Notes: generated by a model from the letters alone, not told the origin. 64,000 nucleotides of DNA from CAYFWF01 sp964346815 (GCA_964346815.1 CAYFWF010000017.1:1-64000), one strand, 5' to 3'; shown: positions 43,294-52,649, numbered from the stretch's first letter. A program made the numbers and translations.

Positions 43294-44463
43294 TTACTGC
43301 CTCCCCAAGATGGTGACTGTCCCGTAAAGGCCCACGCCGCCGATATTGTGCACCAATCCTATCTGTGGGTCATCCACCTGCATCTCTCCTGCTTCGTCCC
43401 TGAGCTGGAGCACGATCGTCCGGATCTGAGAACCTCCCGTCGCTCCGATCGGATGCCCCTTGGAGAGCAATCCCCCATCCACATTGACCGGTATGATTCC
43501 CTCCTTGTAGGTTCCCTTGCTCTTAATAAGATTTTTCCCTTCTCCTCGCTTCGCAAATCCCAGGTCTTCATACGCCAGTATCTCGGAAATTGTGAAACAA
43601 TCGTGGACTTCGGCGACATCGATATGTCTAGGCTCCACTCTGGCCATTTCATAGGCCTGACTGGCTGCCTCCTGGGCTACGGCCAGTCCTGTGAACTGGT
43701 CGCGTCCCGACATATTGACGCTGGCAGAGGCTGCCCCCAATCCAAGAATCCACACTGGTTTCTTGTTAATTACCTTGGCCTTTTCTTCGCTGGCTACGAT
43801 CAAACAGGAGCTGCCGTCGGCGTTGGCACAGCAGTCCCCTACACGGAGTGGGCTGGAGACCGGACCAGACATGAAATGGTCAGGATCGGTAAAATTCTCC
43901 GCGGCAACAGGCTTGCGAAACAATGCCTTATCGTTGATCTGACCATAAGTGGCTGACTTCACCCGCACCAATGCCATGTCTTCCAGGGACGTCCCGTATT
44001 TTTCCATATGGGCTCTGGCAAACATGGCATAATAGGCCGGCATCATCGTGCCAAACGGGCTCTCCCACTGGATATCCGCCCCACGGCCCATCCTTTCCTG
44101 AGACTCCGCCGATGAGATCTCCGACATCTTCTGGAAACCCACCACGGCCACGATGTCATGAAGCCCGGATTTGATCAAGGAATAGGCCATTCTCAGGCCC
44201 ATACTGGTCGAAGAGCACAGACTTTCCAGATAGAAGGTGGGCTGAGGCGTGAGCCCGAGATATTCGGCGAAGACTCCGGATGGAGAACGCTGTTTGTCAT
44301 ATTCAGGAGCCGAACAGATGATGGACGCATCGATATCTGCAACCGGAATCTGCGCGTCGTCCAGGGCCTCTTTGAATCCTTCGAAAGCCAGCTCTCTGAT
44401 CGATCCCGGGTAGCCTCGAACGAACCTGCTCTGTCCCACTCCGATTATAGCGATTTTTTCCAT
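43294..44463 (-). CDS. SCP-x-type thiolase (acyl-CoA acetyltransferase)
   Basis: A 389-residue thiolase of the lipid-transfer/SCP-x group. It opens with IAIIGVGQSRFVRG, carries the nucleophilic Cys in YLESLCSSTSMGLRMA near 87, the FTISEILAYEDLG NxxF-like region near 290, and the active His in GHPIGATGGSQIR near 340. The second catalytic Cys of classical thiolases is not present (VHNIGGVGLYG), which is normal for this group. With the DUF35 protein next door it should cleave or form a 3-oxoacyl-CoA. In the aromatic cluster the fitting substrate is 3-oxopimeloyl-CoA, giving glutaryl-CoA and acetyl-CoA; this assignment is inferred from neighbours. Confidence 0.87.
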   Translation of the reverse strand: MEKIAIIGVGQSRFVRGYPGSIRELAFEGFKEALDDAQIPVADIDASIICSAPEYDKQRSPSGVFAEYLGLTPQPTFYLESLCSSTSMGLRMAYSLIKSGLHDIVAVVGFQKMSEISSAESQERMGRGADIQWESPFGTMMPAYYAMFARAHMEKYGTSLEDMALVRVKSATYGQINDKALFRKPVAAENFTDPDHFMSGPVSSPLRVGDCCANADGSSCLIVASEEKAKVINKKPVWILGLGAASASVNMSGRDQFTGLAVAQEAASQAYEMARVEPRHIDVAEVHDCFTISEILAYEDLGFAKRGEGKNLIKSKGTYKEGIIPVNVDGGLLSKGHPIGATGGSQIRTIVLQLRDEAGEMQVDDPQIGLVHNIGGVGLYGTVTILGRQ

Positions 44464-44474
44464 GTATTCCTCCC

Positions 44475-45218
44475 TTAAATATACTGGCCGCCGTCGACTT
44501 TGATGACCTCACCGGTGATATGTCTGGACTTGTCAGAAGAGAGGAAGGTCACGATGTGTGCCACGTCATCCGGCTCTCCCAAGCGGTTGAACACAGTCTC
44601 GTCGGCAGCCTTCTGCTTGAATTCTTCGGGTAAATCCTTGAACATATCGGTCAAAATCATCCCGGGAGCTACAGAATTGACATTCACGTTGTATTTCCCC
44701 ATCTCCCTGGCCACAGTCTTGGTCAAACCGATAGTTCCGGCCTTAGCGGCTGAGTAGTTCGACTGCCCGAACTTTCCCCTCAGTCCATTGATAGAGGTGA
44801 TGTTGATGATTTTCCCATATTTCTGCTCCTTAAAAGTAGGAGCGACTGCCCTGATAAAATTAAAGGTGCCCTTCAGGTCAACGTCGATGACCTTATCCCA
44901 CTGTTCCTCGGTCATTTTCCAGACGACTCCGTCCCAGTTCATTCCTGCATTATTGATCAGGATTTCCAGATGATCGAATTCCTTGAGCACCCTCTTCACA
45001 AGATCCTGCACCGCTTCGAATTCAGAAACATCAACTTTGTAAGCCTCTGCCTTCCGGCCCATGCCTTTGATCCTTTCCACAACCGCTTTTGCTTCCTCTT
45101 CATGACGGCGATAAGTCAACGCCACGCCTGCGCCGTTTTGAGCCAAATTCAGGGATATGGCCGTTCCTATCCCCATACTCCCACCAGTGATCAGGGCGAC
45201 TTTTCCTTCTAATTCCAT
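44475..45218 (-). CDS. Short-chain dehydrogenase/reductase (3-hydroxyacyl-CoA dehydrogenase / FabG-like)
   Basis: A 247-residue SDR. Cofactor motif ALITGGSMGIGTAISLNLA at 9-27, NAG motif ILINNAGMNWDG near 87, catalytic Ser in INITSINGLRG near 138 and the YSAAKAG Tyr-Lys pair near 155-159. The Arg residues TYRRHEEEA at the end of the second strand favour NADPH or acyl-CoA reductases of FabG/PhaB type. In this operon it could oxidise 3-hydroxypimeloyl-CoA to the 3-oxo form. It is followed after 11 bases by the thiolase. GAGGAGG ribosome site. Upstream lie a perfect TATAAT and the AAACATTC repeats. Confidence 0.88.
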   Translation of the reverse strand: MELEGKVALITGGSMGIGTAISLNLAQNGAGVALTYRRHEEEAKAVVERIKGMGRKAEAYKVDVSEFEAVQDLVKRVLKEFDHLEILINNAGMNWDGVVWKMTEEQWDKVIDVDLKGTFNFIRAVAPTFKEQKYGKIINITSINGLRGKFGQSNYSAAKAGTIGLTKTVAREMGKYNVNVNSVAPGMILTDMFKDLPEEFKQKAADETVFNRLGEPDDVAHIVTFLSSDKSRHITGEVIKVDGGQYI

Positions 45219-45242
45219 TTTTTCCTCCTCTTTTTTCCCTAT

Positions 45243-45290
45243 ATTATAAAAAAAACAAACATTCTATTTCATTCATTTATGTAAACATTC
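45243..45290 (-). promoter_or_regulatory. Putative regulated promoter with AAACATTC direct repeats upstream of the SDR gene
   Basis: On the minus strand a perfect TATAAT (45248-45243) has no recognisable -35 box. AAACATTC (plus strand) occurs at 45257-45264 and 45283-45290, 26 bases apart, flanking where the -35 region would be. They may be sites for an activator or repressor. The transcript would serve the SDR, thiolase and DUF35 genes. Confidence 0.35.
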
Positions 45291-45443
45291 CTTCCTTTAC
45301 AAATCTTCGGATCGTTTCTCTGTCTTTTTGACAAGGCGCAGATGTTTTTGCCTTGCAGGCCTTTTCATAACAGATGATGGCTTTTGTTATCACATTCAAC
45401 CCTATTCTCTGGACGTGAAAGGAAACCCGGGAAAGACTCCGAC

Positions 45444-46574
45444 CTATTCCTTGGGTTTGGGCATTGCAGCTTCCATGAAGGCCTCATCCACCGATTTCCC
45501 CTCTGCGGTCAACTGCCTGTACTTTATGAAATCGATCACATCCTGTCCTGTCATCTCCTTGGTATTGAAAGCATGGAAGCCCATGAACGCCTCGGTCATC
45601 ATGTTCACCGCCAGCCAGTGCCGGTTGTAGTTTTTTGCCATATCCCAGAAAAATTTCTTTTTGGCCCTCACGCTGTCAATGGATTTTATCAGACAACCCG
45701 GGAAGAGATTGGTGAATTTCCAGACGATATCATGGATGGCTTTATCCAGAAGCTCAAAATCGATCGTCGCTGTCTTGAGAAACTCCCTTGCCTTTTTCCC
45801 TTCCTCGCCTTTCACGAATTCGCCATAAACGATCTCTCCGTCTTCGACATATCTGTCTATAATGACCGCTGGGTTCCGAATGAAAGCGTCGTCCTGCTTG
45901 ATCACGGGTACGACCTGGCTGACAAGTCCCAGTCTCTTCATCTTGTAAGCGCTCCAAAGTTCGCAGGACACGCAGTTCCAAATGGCATCTTCGATGCTCA
46001 GGAACCAGGGAAGAAAATCGGTCGAGCCGCCATCCGGAGCTGAGCCGTGACGGGGACCGGCTTGACCGAAAATGGCTGTATCCGCAGAAATCGCCAGGTC
46101 ACAGGCCATTCCAATCTCCTGGCCTCCGGCTACCCTCATCCCGTTCACACGGCAAAGGGTAGGCTTCTTGCACATCAGGATGGCATCCACCATCTGGTTG
46201 AAAAGATCCATGTATTCGCCGTATTCATTGGGTTTGCTGGTATAATACTCGGCATACTCCTTGGTATTTCCACCCGTACAGAACGCCCTGTCACCGACTG
46301 CCGTAAAAACGACCGCGACTACTCTTCTATCCAGCGAGGCACTCTGGAATCCCGCAATCACGCCTTTGACCATCTTAGTGGTATAAGAATTGTATTGGGC
46401 GGGATTATTCAGGGTGATCCATGCCGTGTACAATCCCTCGATCTCCTTTCTGGAAGCATCGATGACCGGTTTTTTCTCATACATGGTACACGGGGGTTCG
46501 GTTCCCCAGTGTTCTTTGCCCCAGAGCCGATGATCCTTGAGCTCATCATCTCTTTTGAGCCAATCCAAACTCAT
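45444..46574 (-). CDS. oah: 6-oxocyclohex-1-ene-1-carbonyl-CoA hydrolase
   Basis: A 376-residue crotonase-family ring hydrolase (BamA/Oah), which adds water twice to 6-oxocyclohex-1-ene-1-carbonyl-CoA and opens the ring to 3-hydroxypimeloyl-CoA, the diagnostic step of anaerobic benzoyl-CoA degradation. Highly characteristic blocks are RAFCTGGNTKEYAEYY near 96, NGMRVAGGQEIGMACDLA near 145, FGQAGPRHGSAPDGG near 168 and WNCVSCELWSAYKMKRLG near 197. These are longer and different from ordinary enoyl-CoA hydratases, and full length fits. AAAGGAGG ribosome site. Genes for the preceding steps (dch-like, had-like) lie at 52650-54461 and those for the following steps in the same run. Confidence 0.92.
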   Translation of the reverse strand: MSLDWLKRDDELKDHRLWGKEHWGTEPPCTMYEKKPVIDASRKEIEGLYTAWITLNNPAQYNSYTTKMVKGVIAGFQSASLDRRVVAVVFTAVGDRAFCTGGNTKEYAEYYTSKPNEYGEYMDLFNQMVDAILMCKKPTLCRVNGMRVAGGQEIGMACDLAISADTAIFGQAGPRHGSAPDGGSTDFLPWFLSIEDAIWNCVSCELWSAYKMKRLGLVSQVVPVIKQDDAFIRNPAVIIDRYVEDGEIVYGEFVKGEEGKKAREFLKTATIDFELLDKAIHDIVWKFTNLFPGCLIKSIDSVRAKKKFFWDMAKNYNRHWLAVNMMTEAFMGFHAFNTKEMTGQDVIDFIKYRQLTAEGKSVDEAFMEAAMPKPKE

Positions 46575-46649
46575 CTCTTCCTCCTTTTATGGGATTTCTT
46601 TCCTGTGATTTTCTTACACGCTGAATACTACTTTGCTCGCTAACAAGTG

Positions 46650-48065
46650 TCAAGCCGAAGGCGGTTCTATGGGTCTTTTATCGAACACCGCCACAACAAA
46701 GAAGGTGACCAAACTGACTATCCAACAGAAGTAAATGGGATGGGGGAGACTGATTGTCTGAAAAAAAGCCCCGATCTTGGGAAAAATCAGCCACAGAGCA
46801 AGAGCGGCCATGGCCATCAAAAGAGTCCAGGTGGCATGAGAACGCCGGCAGATTCCGGGCCAGAAAAGAGTCATCAAGGTTACCAGCGTATAGGCTGTGG
46901 TCAAGGTCAAACCGATAAGCAGGGTCTGGAGTATTCCCCGGACAGAGATCGCAAGAAGGAAGGTTAAAACGCTCAAGATGAGAACCGAAATCCGGGAGAC
47001 GAGCCTCTCTCCCTTTTCTTTGAGGTCTGGGATCCAAAACCTTTTGATCAAGTCCCCCACAACCAAAGTGGCGCTTCCTATGAGAAGCGCGGAGGCGGTG
47101 GACACATCTGCTGCCCAGAGCCCGGCTAAAACGATACCTGCCACCACCGGGCTCAAGCTGAGGACTGTTCTCGGCAAGGCCTCTGTTGGCACAATTCCTG
47201 GCTGAAGCACGGTGGCGGCCAGTCCGATCAGGGCACTGACGAATCCGACAGGAAGAATGATCAGCCCGGCGAGAACGAATCCCTTCTGTGCCGAAGCGGA
47301 ATTCTTGGCCGCAAAACTGATTTGGACCACCGACTGCACCGAGAAGGCCATGGTGCACATGACCAGGAACCAAGCAAAAACGAGGCTCCATCCGATCGCA
47401 CCCAGGTCAAAACCCGGATGGTCTGCTGGGATCTTCCAGACTAGTTCCCCCAAACCACCTACCTTGCCTATGGCCAGAAAGGCGCCCAGAAGTACTCCAA
47501 AATAGATAAATATCACGTTAATGATGTTGGTCAGTCCAGCTGCCCAAAACCCTCCGATCAAGGTGATGCCCACAAAAACTATGGCTGTCACAAACATTCC
47601 GGACTGAAAGGTGAATACATCAGGGAGAAGAGAAGAAAGGATGGCTCCTCCGGCTACGTACTGGAGGGAAGTGATAACGATCTGGAGGAGCAGTTGCCCG
47701 ATCACTCCTATGACCCGTCCAGCTGTGCTGTAATGTCTCTCGAAAAGCTCGGGCAGGGTCGTGACCTCCATCCGACGGTAGCGGTGAGCCGCAAAAAGGC
47801 CCACCATTATGGCCCCAGCAGCCCAGGCCGCGTTGTACCAGCCAGCGGCTATACCTGAATGGTAGGCTCTCTCTGCTACGCCAATCGTCGAGGCCCCCCC
47901 AACGGCCAATCCTGTTAAGAGCGGAGCTACTACCCAGAAGGGCAGCCCTCGTCCCGCTAAGAGATAGGCAATCATCCCCCCACGGCTGAGCCGGCGAGTC
48001 GCCCAGGTTAGCCCATACAGAAGAATGATATAAAGGATGACGATGCCGAGCGGAATCCAGTTCAT
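46650..48065 (-). CDS. Sodium:solute symporter (SSS family)
   Basis: A 471-residue integral membrane protein of the SSS family, with about 13 hydrophobic helices starting at WIPLGIVILYIILLYGL. Typical sequence features: LAGRGLPFWVVAPLLTG near 37, the sodium-site region VGGASTIGVAERAY near 56, and ITLIGGFWAAGLTNIINVIF near 168. It should import an organic solute with sodium. The substrate cannot be read from sequence; its place between oah and an ADP-forming acyl-CoA synthetase suggests an aromatic or alicyclic acid. It lies 75 bases upstream of oah, on the same strand. Confidence 0.88.
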   Translation of the reverse strand: MNWIPLGIVILYIILLYGLTWATRRLSRGGMIAYLLAGRGLPFWVVAPLLTGLAVGGASTIGVAERAYHSGIAAGWYNAAWAAGAIMVGLFAAHRYRRMEVTTLPELFERHYSTAGRVIGVIGQLLLQIVITSLQYVAGGAILSSLLPDVFTFQSGMFVTAIVFVGITLIGGFWAAGLTNIINVIFIYFGVLLGAFLAIGKVGGLGELVWKIPADHPGFDLGAIGWSLVFAWFLVMCTMAFSVQSVVQISFAAKNSASAQKGFVLAGLIILPVGFVSALIGLAATVLQPGIVPTEALPRTVLSLSPVVAGIVLAGLWAADVSTASALLIGSATLVVGDLIKRFWIPDLKEKGERLVSRISVLILSVLTFLLAISVRGILQTLLIGLTLTTAYTLVTLMTLFWPGICRRSHATWTLLMAMAALALWLIFPKIGAFFQTISLPHPIYFCWIVSLVTFFVVAVFDKRPIEPPSA

Positions 48066-48154
48066 TTCCCTTGATTAAACCTGTCAGTGCCGATGAATCG
48101 ACCCTTCTTTTTCAAGATCTCAGCCCTATCGTACGGATTTGCTGAATCAAATCC

Positions 48155-50236
48155 CTACCATGCGATCTTTAGACGGGCATCTACGACAGCCGCACCTTTC
48201 CCTTTCTCGAATGCCATAACGGGATTCAGATCCATCTCATCAATCTGGGGAAAATCAGAAGCAAGCTGTGAAAGCCGAAGCAGAATCTCGACGAGTTTCT
48301 CGATATCTGCAGGCTTTTCTCCCCTTACGCCCGCCAACACGGGAAATCCTTTGATGGATTCGATCATCACCAGGGCATCTTCTGGACTTAAAGGAGCGAG
48401 TCGAAACTGAACATCCTTCAGCGTCTCGACAAATATCCCACCCAATCCGAACATAATAGTGGGTTCGAGCCCCTCATTTCTTTTCACTCCCATGATCACT
48501 TCTCTGCCAGCTGTCACATATTCCTGAAGGATGAAAGAAGGCTTCACCCTGGCGAATTTTCTGGCTAATTTACCCAAAGCTGCCTTGAGGGTTTTCTCAT
48601 CTTTGATATCCAGCACCACACCTCCGGATTCTGTTTTGTGAATGATTTTCTGCGAATCCACCTTCAATACCAAAGGATATCCGATTTTTGGGGCAGCCTT
48701 CTCAACCTCTCCTCTATTCTTGCAGCTTATCGTCTCAACCGATGGGATACCATAGGATCCGAGGATATCAAAGACCTCTTTCTGTGACAGAAAGATATCC
48801 TTTCCTTTGTATTTCTTGAAGATCGATTCCGGTTCTGTTTTGTCAATCTTAAATTTTCTGTATTTTGGAGACTTCCTTATTGACACCTTTCCATACCCGG
48901 TCATGGCAGAGAGGGACCTGGCAGCCGTCTCCGCATAATCGTACACCGGGATTCCGCTTTCCCTGATGAGACGGATAACCTCCTGCCATTTCTCGATAGT
49001 GATCACCTGGCAGACGATGGGCTTTTCAGCGGTATCGCCGATCTCGCCGAGCTTCCGGGCAATTCCTTCGCAATCCACAAAAGGGGCCGTCACGAAAACG
49101 AGAAGGAGCGAGTCGATGTTGGGGTCTTTCAGCAAAGCCGCCACCGTCCCGCCGTATTGTTCGGGTCCAGCGGTTGCGACCACATCCACGGGATTGGAAA
49201 CAATGGCTTCCTGAAAAACCAATTTTTTCAAGGTGTTTTTGGTCCGGGTGCTCAGCTCGGCAAGCTGCAGTCCTGCTGCCACACATTCGTCTACAGCGAT
49301 AATTCCCGGTCCTCCTGTGTTGGTCACGATACACACCCGGTCAGCTTTGGGAACGGGCTGGGAGGAAAAAGCGACAGCCGCATCGATCATGTCCTGCTGG
49401 GAATGAAAACGGAGGACTCCAGCCTTCTGGAAAATCACGTCGGCGATGGTCTCCTGTTCGATCAGGGAACCCGTATGGGAAGCTACCGCTTTAGTCCCTT
49501 CTGCCGTCTTTCCCGTTTTAAGGGCGAGAATGGGCTTTTTCGGAGCCACCCGGCTGGCTACTTCGAGAAATCCAGCAGGATCCTTGAATGTCTCGATGTG
49601 AACCATGATGACTTTTGTATCCTCATCCTGGCCATAATAATCGATAATTTCGTTCATGCTCACGTCAGCTTCATTTCCAAAACTGGAATACATTCGTATT
49701 CCTTTACCGATGCGGTAGAGGTGGAGTTTCAAGGTCTCTCCCACCCCTCCACTCTGAGCTACGATAGAGATATTCCCGGGAAACATCGGGACGAAAGTGA
49801 AGTTGGCATAAACAGAGATTTCTGGATCAGAATTTTGAATTCCCTGAGAATTTGGGCCGTAGACCCTCATCCCATATTTATGAGCGATGTCCACTATCTG
49901 CTTCTCGAGCTGAAGCCCTTCCTCCCCCACTTCCTTGAATCCGGCCGTGTGCACGATGGCAAACTTCACCCCTTTCTTCCCGCAGTCTTCGAGGACATAG
50001 GGAACCAGGGTGTTTTTGATAGAGATGTTCACCAAATCCACGTCATCCGGTACATCCTTGATCGAGGCATAAGCTCTGAAGCTCTTGATATACTTGGATT
50101 TGGGATTGATGGGGTAAATGGGACCTCTGAAATTATGATCCAGAAGGTTTTGCATAACGATGTGACCGATACTGAGAGGATTGTTCGAAGCTCCTACGAT
50201 AGCCACGGATTTTGGCTTAAATAAAGCATCAAGCAT
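48155..50236 (-). CDS. ADP-forming acyl-CoA synthetase, fused alpha-beta order
   Basis: A 693-residue NDP-forming acyl-CoA synthetase. The CoA-binding alpha part is first (LFKPKSVAIVGASNNPLSIG at 5-24), followed by the ligase domain (ISIVAQSGGVGETLKL) and the phosphohistidine motif AVASHTGSLIEQ near 255. The ATP-grasp beta part occupies about 475-693 (YPLVLKVDSQKIIHKTESGG). This is the usual archaeal/bacterial order, opposite to the enzyme at 16492-18852. The start at 50236 has GGAGG five bases upstream and lies one base after the activator stop, so the earlier in-frame ATG is rejected. It may activate an acid or regain ATP from an acyl-CoA in the aromatic pathway. Confidence 0.9.
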   Translation of the reverse strand: MLDALFKPKSVAIVGASNNPLSIGHIVMQNLLDHNFRGPIYPINPKSKYIKSFRAYASIKDVPDDVDLVNISIKNTLVPYVLEDCGKKGVKFAIVHTAGFKEVGEEGLQLEKQIVDIAHKYGMRVYGPNSQGIQNSDPEISVYANFTFVPMFPGNISIVAQSGGVGETLKLHLYRIGKGIRMYSSFGNEADVSMNEIIDYYGQDEDTKVIMVHIETFKDPAGFLEVASRVAPKKPILALKTGKTAEGTKAVASHTGSLIEQETIADVIFQKAGVLRFHSQQDMIDAAVAFSSQPVPKADRVCIVTNTGGPGIIAVDECVAAGLQLAELSTRTKNTLKKLVFQEAIVSNPVDVVATAGPEQYGGTVAALLKDPNIDSLLLVFVTAPFVDCEGIARKLGEIGDTAEKPIVCQVITIEKWQEVIRLIRESGIPVYDYAETAARSLSAMTGYGKVSIRKSPKYRKFKIDKTEPESIFKKYKGKDIFLSQKEVFDILGSYGIPSVETISCKNRGEVEKAAPKIGYPLVLKVDSQKIIHKTESGGVVLDIKDEKTLKAALGKLARKFARVKPSFILQEYVTAGREVIMGVKRNEGLEPTIMFGLGGIFVETLKDVQFRLAPLSPEDALVMIESIKGFPVLAGVRGEKPADIEKLVEILLRLSQLASDFPQIDEMDLNPVMAFEKGKGAAVVDARLKIAW

Positions 50237-50237
50237 G

Positions 50238-51014
50238 TTAACCTCCTTCGTTTTCCAAAGCATAGAGAGCCGCTCCGAGAGCGCCTGTGAGTTGTGGAAG
50301 GGGAGGAACGAAAACTTCTCTATCCAATCTCTGCTCAAACATTTTGACCAGAAATGGATTGTGGGCCACCACTCCCCCGCTCATAACGATGTCCCCATCC
50401 AAGGGGTCCATCTCCAGAGCTCTTTTGATTACGGAATCAAAAATTCCCTTGATGATATCTTCGACTTTTACATTTTGGCGGATTTTGGTCAGAATTTCCG
50501 TGGCGGTGAAAACGGTGCAGTAACTTCCGATCGGAACATCTTTCTCAGCTTTCCGTGCAAGCCCATCCAGTCTTCCGATCTTGATTTTGAGACGATTGGC
50601 GATCTCCTCGAGAAAAGCACCGGTTCCGGCTGCACACTTGCGGTTCATCTTGAATCCTATCCGCTTTCCTGAACCATCGATTATAATGATTTTGCTGTCT
50701 TGTCCTCCAATATCAACCAGAGTATGGGCACGGGGATAGTGGTGAAAACTTCCCTTGGCATGACAGCTGATCTCGGTTTTTGTGGACTGGGCAAAGGGAA
50801 CATTCCTTCTTCCATATCCCGTGCTGACTATGGTTTCATCCTTAGAAGGCCCTAGGCCACTCATCTTCAACGCCTTATTATGCGCTTTTTCTGCAGCTCT
50901 CTGAAAATACGCTCCAGAAGAAAGGACTGAGTGGCCGATGATCTTTTTCTTTCGATCGATGAGGATGGCTTTGGTGGTGGAAGCGCCGACATCGATTCCA
51001 ACAAAATAGCCCAT
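50238..51014 (-). CDS. BcrA/BadF-type ATPase, activator of benzoyl-CoA reductase or 2-hydroxyacyl-CoA dehydratase
   Basis: A 258-residue ASKHA-fold ATPase that drives a low-potential electron into a ring reductase or dehydratase at the cost of ATP. Nucleotide motifs: VGIDVGASTTKAILID at 5-20, STGYGRRNVPFA near 65, LVDIGGQDSKIIII near 95 and MSGGVVAHNPFLVKM near 210. The bridging [4Fe-4S] cluster ligands are Cys in RKCAAGTGAFLE near 125 and in SYCTVFTATEI near 164. It lies about 100 bases downstream of its presumed partner (51112-52356) and abuts the acyl-CoA synthetase. BcrD/BadG and HgdC cannot be told apart from sequence alone; the operon favours the aromatic role. Confidence 0.87.
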   Translation of the reverse strand: MGYFVGIDVGASTTKAILIDRKKKIIGHSVLSSGAYFQRAAEKAHNKALKMSGLGPSKDETIVSTGYGRRNVPFAQSTKTEISCHAKGSFHHYPRAHTLVDIGGQDSKIIIIDGSGKRIGFKMNRKCAAGTGAFLEEIANRLKIKIGRLDGLARKAEKDVPIGSYCTVFTATEILTKIRQNVKVEDIIKGIFDSVIKRALEMDPLDGDIVMSGGVVAHNPFLVKMFEQRLDREVFVPPLPQLTGALGAALYALENEGG

Positions 51015-51111
51015 GTTATATCATTTATTCGAGACCTGATCTGCTCTGTGGACCAATCGCGACTGTTTCATCCTCCTGCTGGTAAGACAGACACCGAAGA
51101 GGTATGCTGTT

Positions 51112-52356
51112 TTATCGACTTTCCAACTGTTCGACAAAGGCTTCGATATTGGTCTGAGCCTGTTCCTCAGAATAACAGCGCAGATCGTTCAGGTCTCCAT
51201 TTATGGTCAAGGCAGGGATACCGAGCCTTTCAGAAAGCCTTTCCGGCATTCCGTAACGGTTGTTGGAATTGTTGGGACAGGTTTTGGCATCGTGAAACAG
51301 CAGACCGTTCAATTTGTACATGTTGACCATATTTTCGATGTACTGCTCCTTGAAATTCTCGTCCCTCACGATAAATATCTCGGTATAGGCACGGGCCATA
51401 CTCATGAAAGGGTCCTTGGGATCGAACGAATCGAATATCCAGCTATTGCAGTAGGTGGAGGCGATCACAGCCGTTTTCAGACTGATGAAGAACTCAGCAA
51501 GGTTCCTGAGTTTACCCCAGATGGGCATCCCTTCCCAGTAAAGCCTGTATTGCTCTCCTTCCACAGCTCCGTCTTTTTGGGCAATCCGTTCCTCCAATTC
51601 CTGGAGGAGCACTTTGTAGTACTCCACGGCTACATCAGTCCCCCTGAGCACCACCGCTGGTCCCATATGGATGGTTTCATCAAAAAAGCTTATGGGAGCG
51701 GGAATCGCTTTATTTGTCTCGAGGACTTTTTTCCACAGCTGGGTACAGTCATAAGAAAGCCCCAGGATATGCCGGAACTTATCTATATCGAAGGTATTTC
51801 CTGAAATTTCCTCCAATGCGGGAATCAAACCTTTGATCTGTTTTTCGATGCTGGCCAGATGATCCGTTGTTATGGTGCCGATGTTTCGGTATGTGGATAT
51901 GCCGAGTGCTGGCACTTTTAATTCACGCGAATACCAAGAAAACCAGTCCTGGACATCCCGGCACTGGTTGGTGTTGTAAACCAAAACATCAGGTAAGGGA
52001 ACACCTTCGATGCCTTCATAAGCGCGAGAAAGAGGCGTCTCTTTTTTGATAAACGCCCCGATGTCGCTGGTTAGATAAGAACAGATGTCAGGAGAATAAC
52101 CTATGGCATTGGCAGCGGGTATGTAATCAGTGGCTGTGCGTGTAGAGCCCAGCATAGCCCCATGATTTTCAGGATAATACACCAGAAATCCAAGACTCAG
52201 CAGGAGCTCTGCCGGTCCGACGCTCGTACACCAGGCAATTTTCGGCGATCCTGCTTTATATGCTTTGTCCAACTCATAGAAGTAATCGGCCATAATCTTC
52301 CTCATATGGCCCGTGGCTTGAATTTTCTTGATAGCGGGTTTTTTCTCCTCGCTCAT
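51112..52356 (-). CDS. Benzoyl-CoA reductase / 2-hydroxyacyl-CoA dehydratase large subunit (BcrB/BcrC/HgdB family)
   Basis: A 414-residue [4Fe-4S] protein of the family that dearomatises benzoyl-CoA or dehydrates 2-hydroxyacyl-CoA. KIAWCTSVGPAELLLSLGF near 43, VYNTNQCRDVQDWFSWYSRE near 130 and the C-terminal Cys in DLNDLRCYSEEQAQTNIEAF supply the three cluster cysteines. HGAMLGSTRTATDYIPAANA and ICSYLTSDIGAF near 65-100 are family hallmarks. GGAGG before the ATG at 52356 fixes the start. The enzymes normally need two different large subunits; only one is in this window. The activator is next, and dch-like and had-like genes are divergent, pointing to the benzoyl-CoA role. Confidence 0.85.
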   Translation of the reverse strand: MSEEKKPAIKKIQATGHMRKIMADYFYELDKAYKAGSPKIAWCTSVGPAELLLSLGFLVYYPENHGAMLGSTRTATDYIPAANAIGYSPDICSYLTSDIGAFIKKETPLSRAYEGIEGVPLPDVLVYNTNQCRDVQDWFSWYSRELKVPALGISTYRNIGTITTDHLASIEKQIKGLIPALEEISGNTFDIDKFRHILGLSYDCTQLWKKVLETNKAIPAPISFFDETIHMGPAVVLRGTDVAVEYYKVLLQELEERIAQKDGAVEGEQYRLYWEGMPIWGKLRNLAEFFISLKTAVIASTYCNSWIFDSFDPKDPFMSMARAYTEIFIVRDENFKEQYIENMVNMYKLNGLLFHDAKTCPNNSNNRYGMPERLSERLGIPALTINGDLNDLRCYSEEQAQTNIEAFVEQLESR

Positions 52357-52545
52357 TCTTCCTCCTTCATACAAATATAGAGTTTCTTTCAACCCTAGGA
52401 ATGATTCGCTTTCCTGATGGGGGGAGTCTAAAATTTTGTCCCTTCACGAGATATTCAAAATATCAATATTGCCTACCCAAGTCAAGAATCTTCCTCTCAT
52501 CCGATCCATTGGACCAGAGGGGTGGCTTCTGCTTTCTGGCCCGGC

Positions 52546-52574
52546 TTGACAGGGAGGGAAGCACATGATATGAA
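52546..52574 (+). promoter_or_regulatory. Sigma-70 promoter of the dch-had unit
   Basis: Perfect TTGACA (52546-52551), 17-base spacer, TATGAA (52569-52574). Start near 52581, about 69 bases before the ATG at 52650. It lies in the 293-base divergent region that must also hold the promoter for the ring-reductase operon on the other strand. Confidence 0.6.
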
Positions 52575-52649
52575 TGTTCTTCATGGGTTTCAGCGAACCA
52601 ACCTGCAAACTCAAACGATTCATCCCACATTTTATAAGAGGTGTAACCT

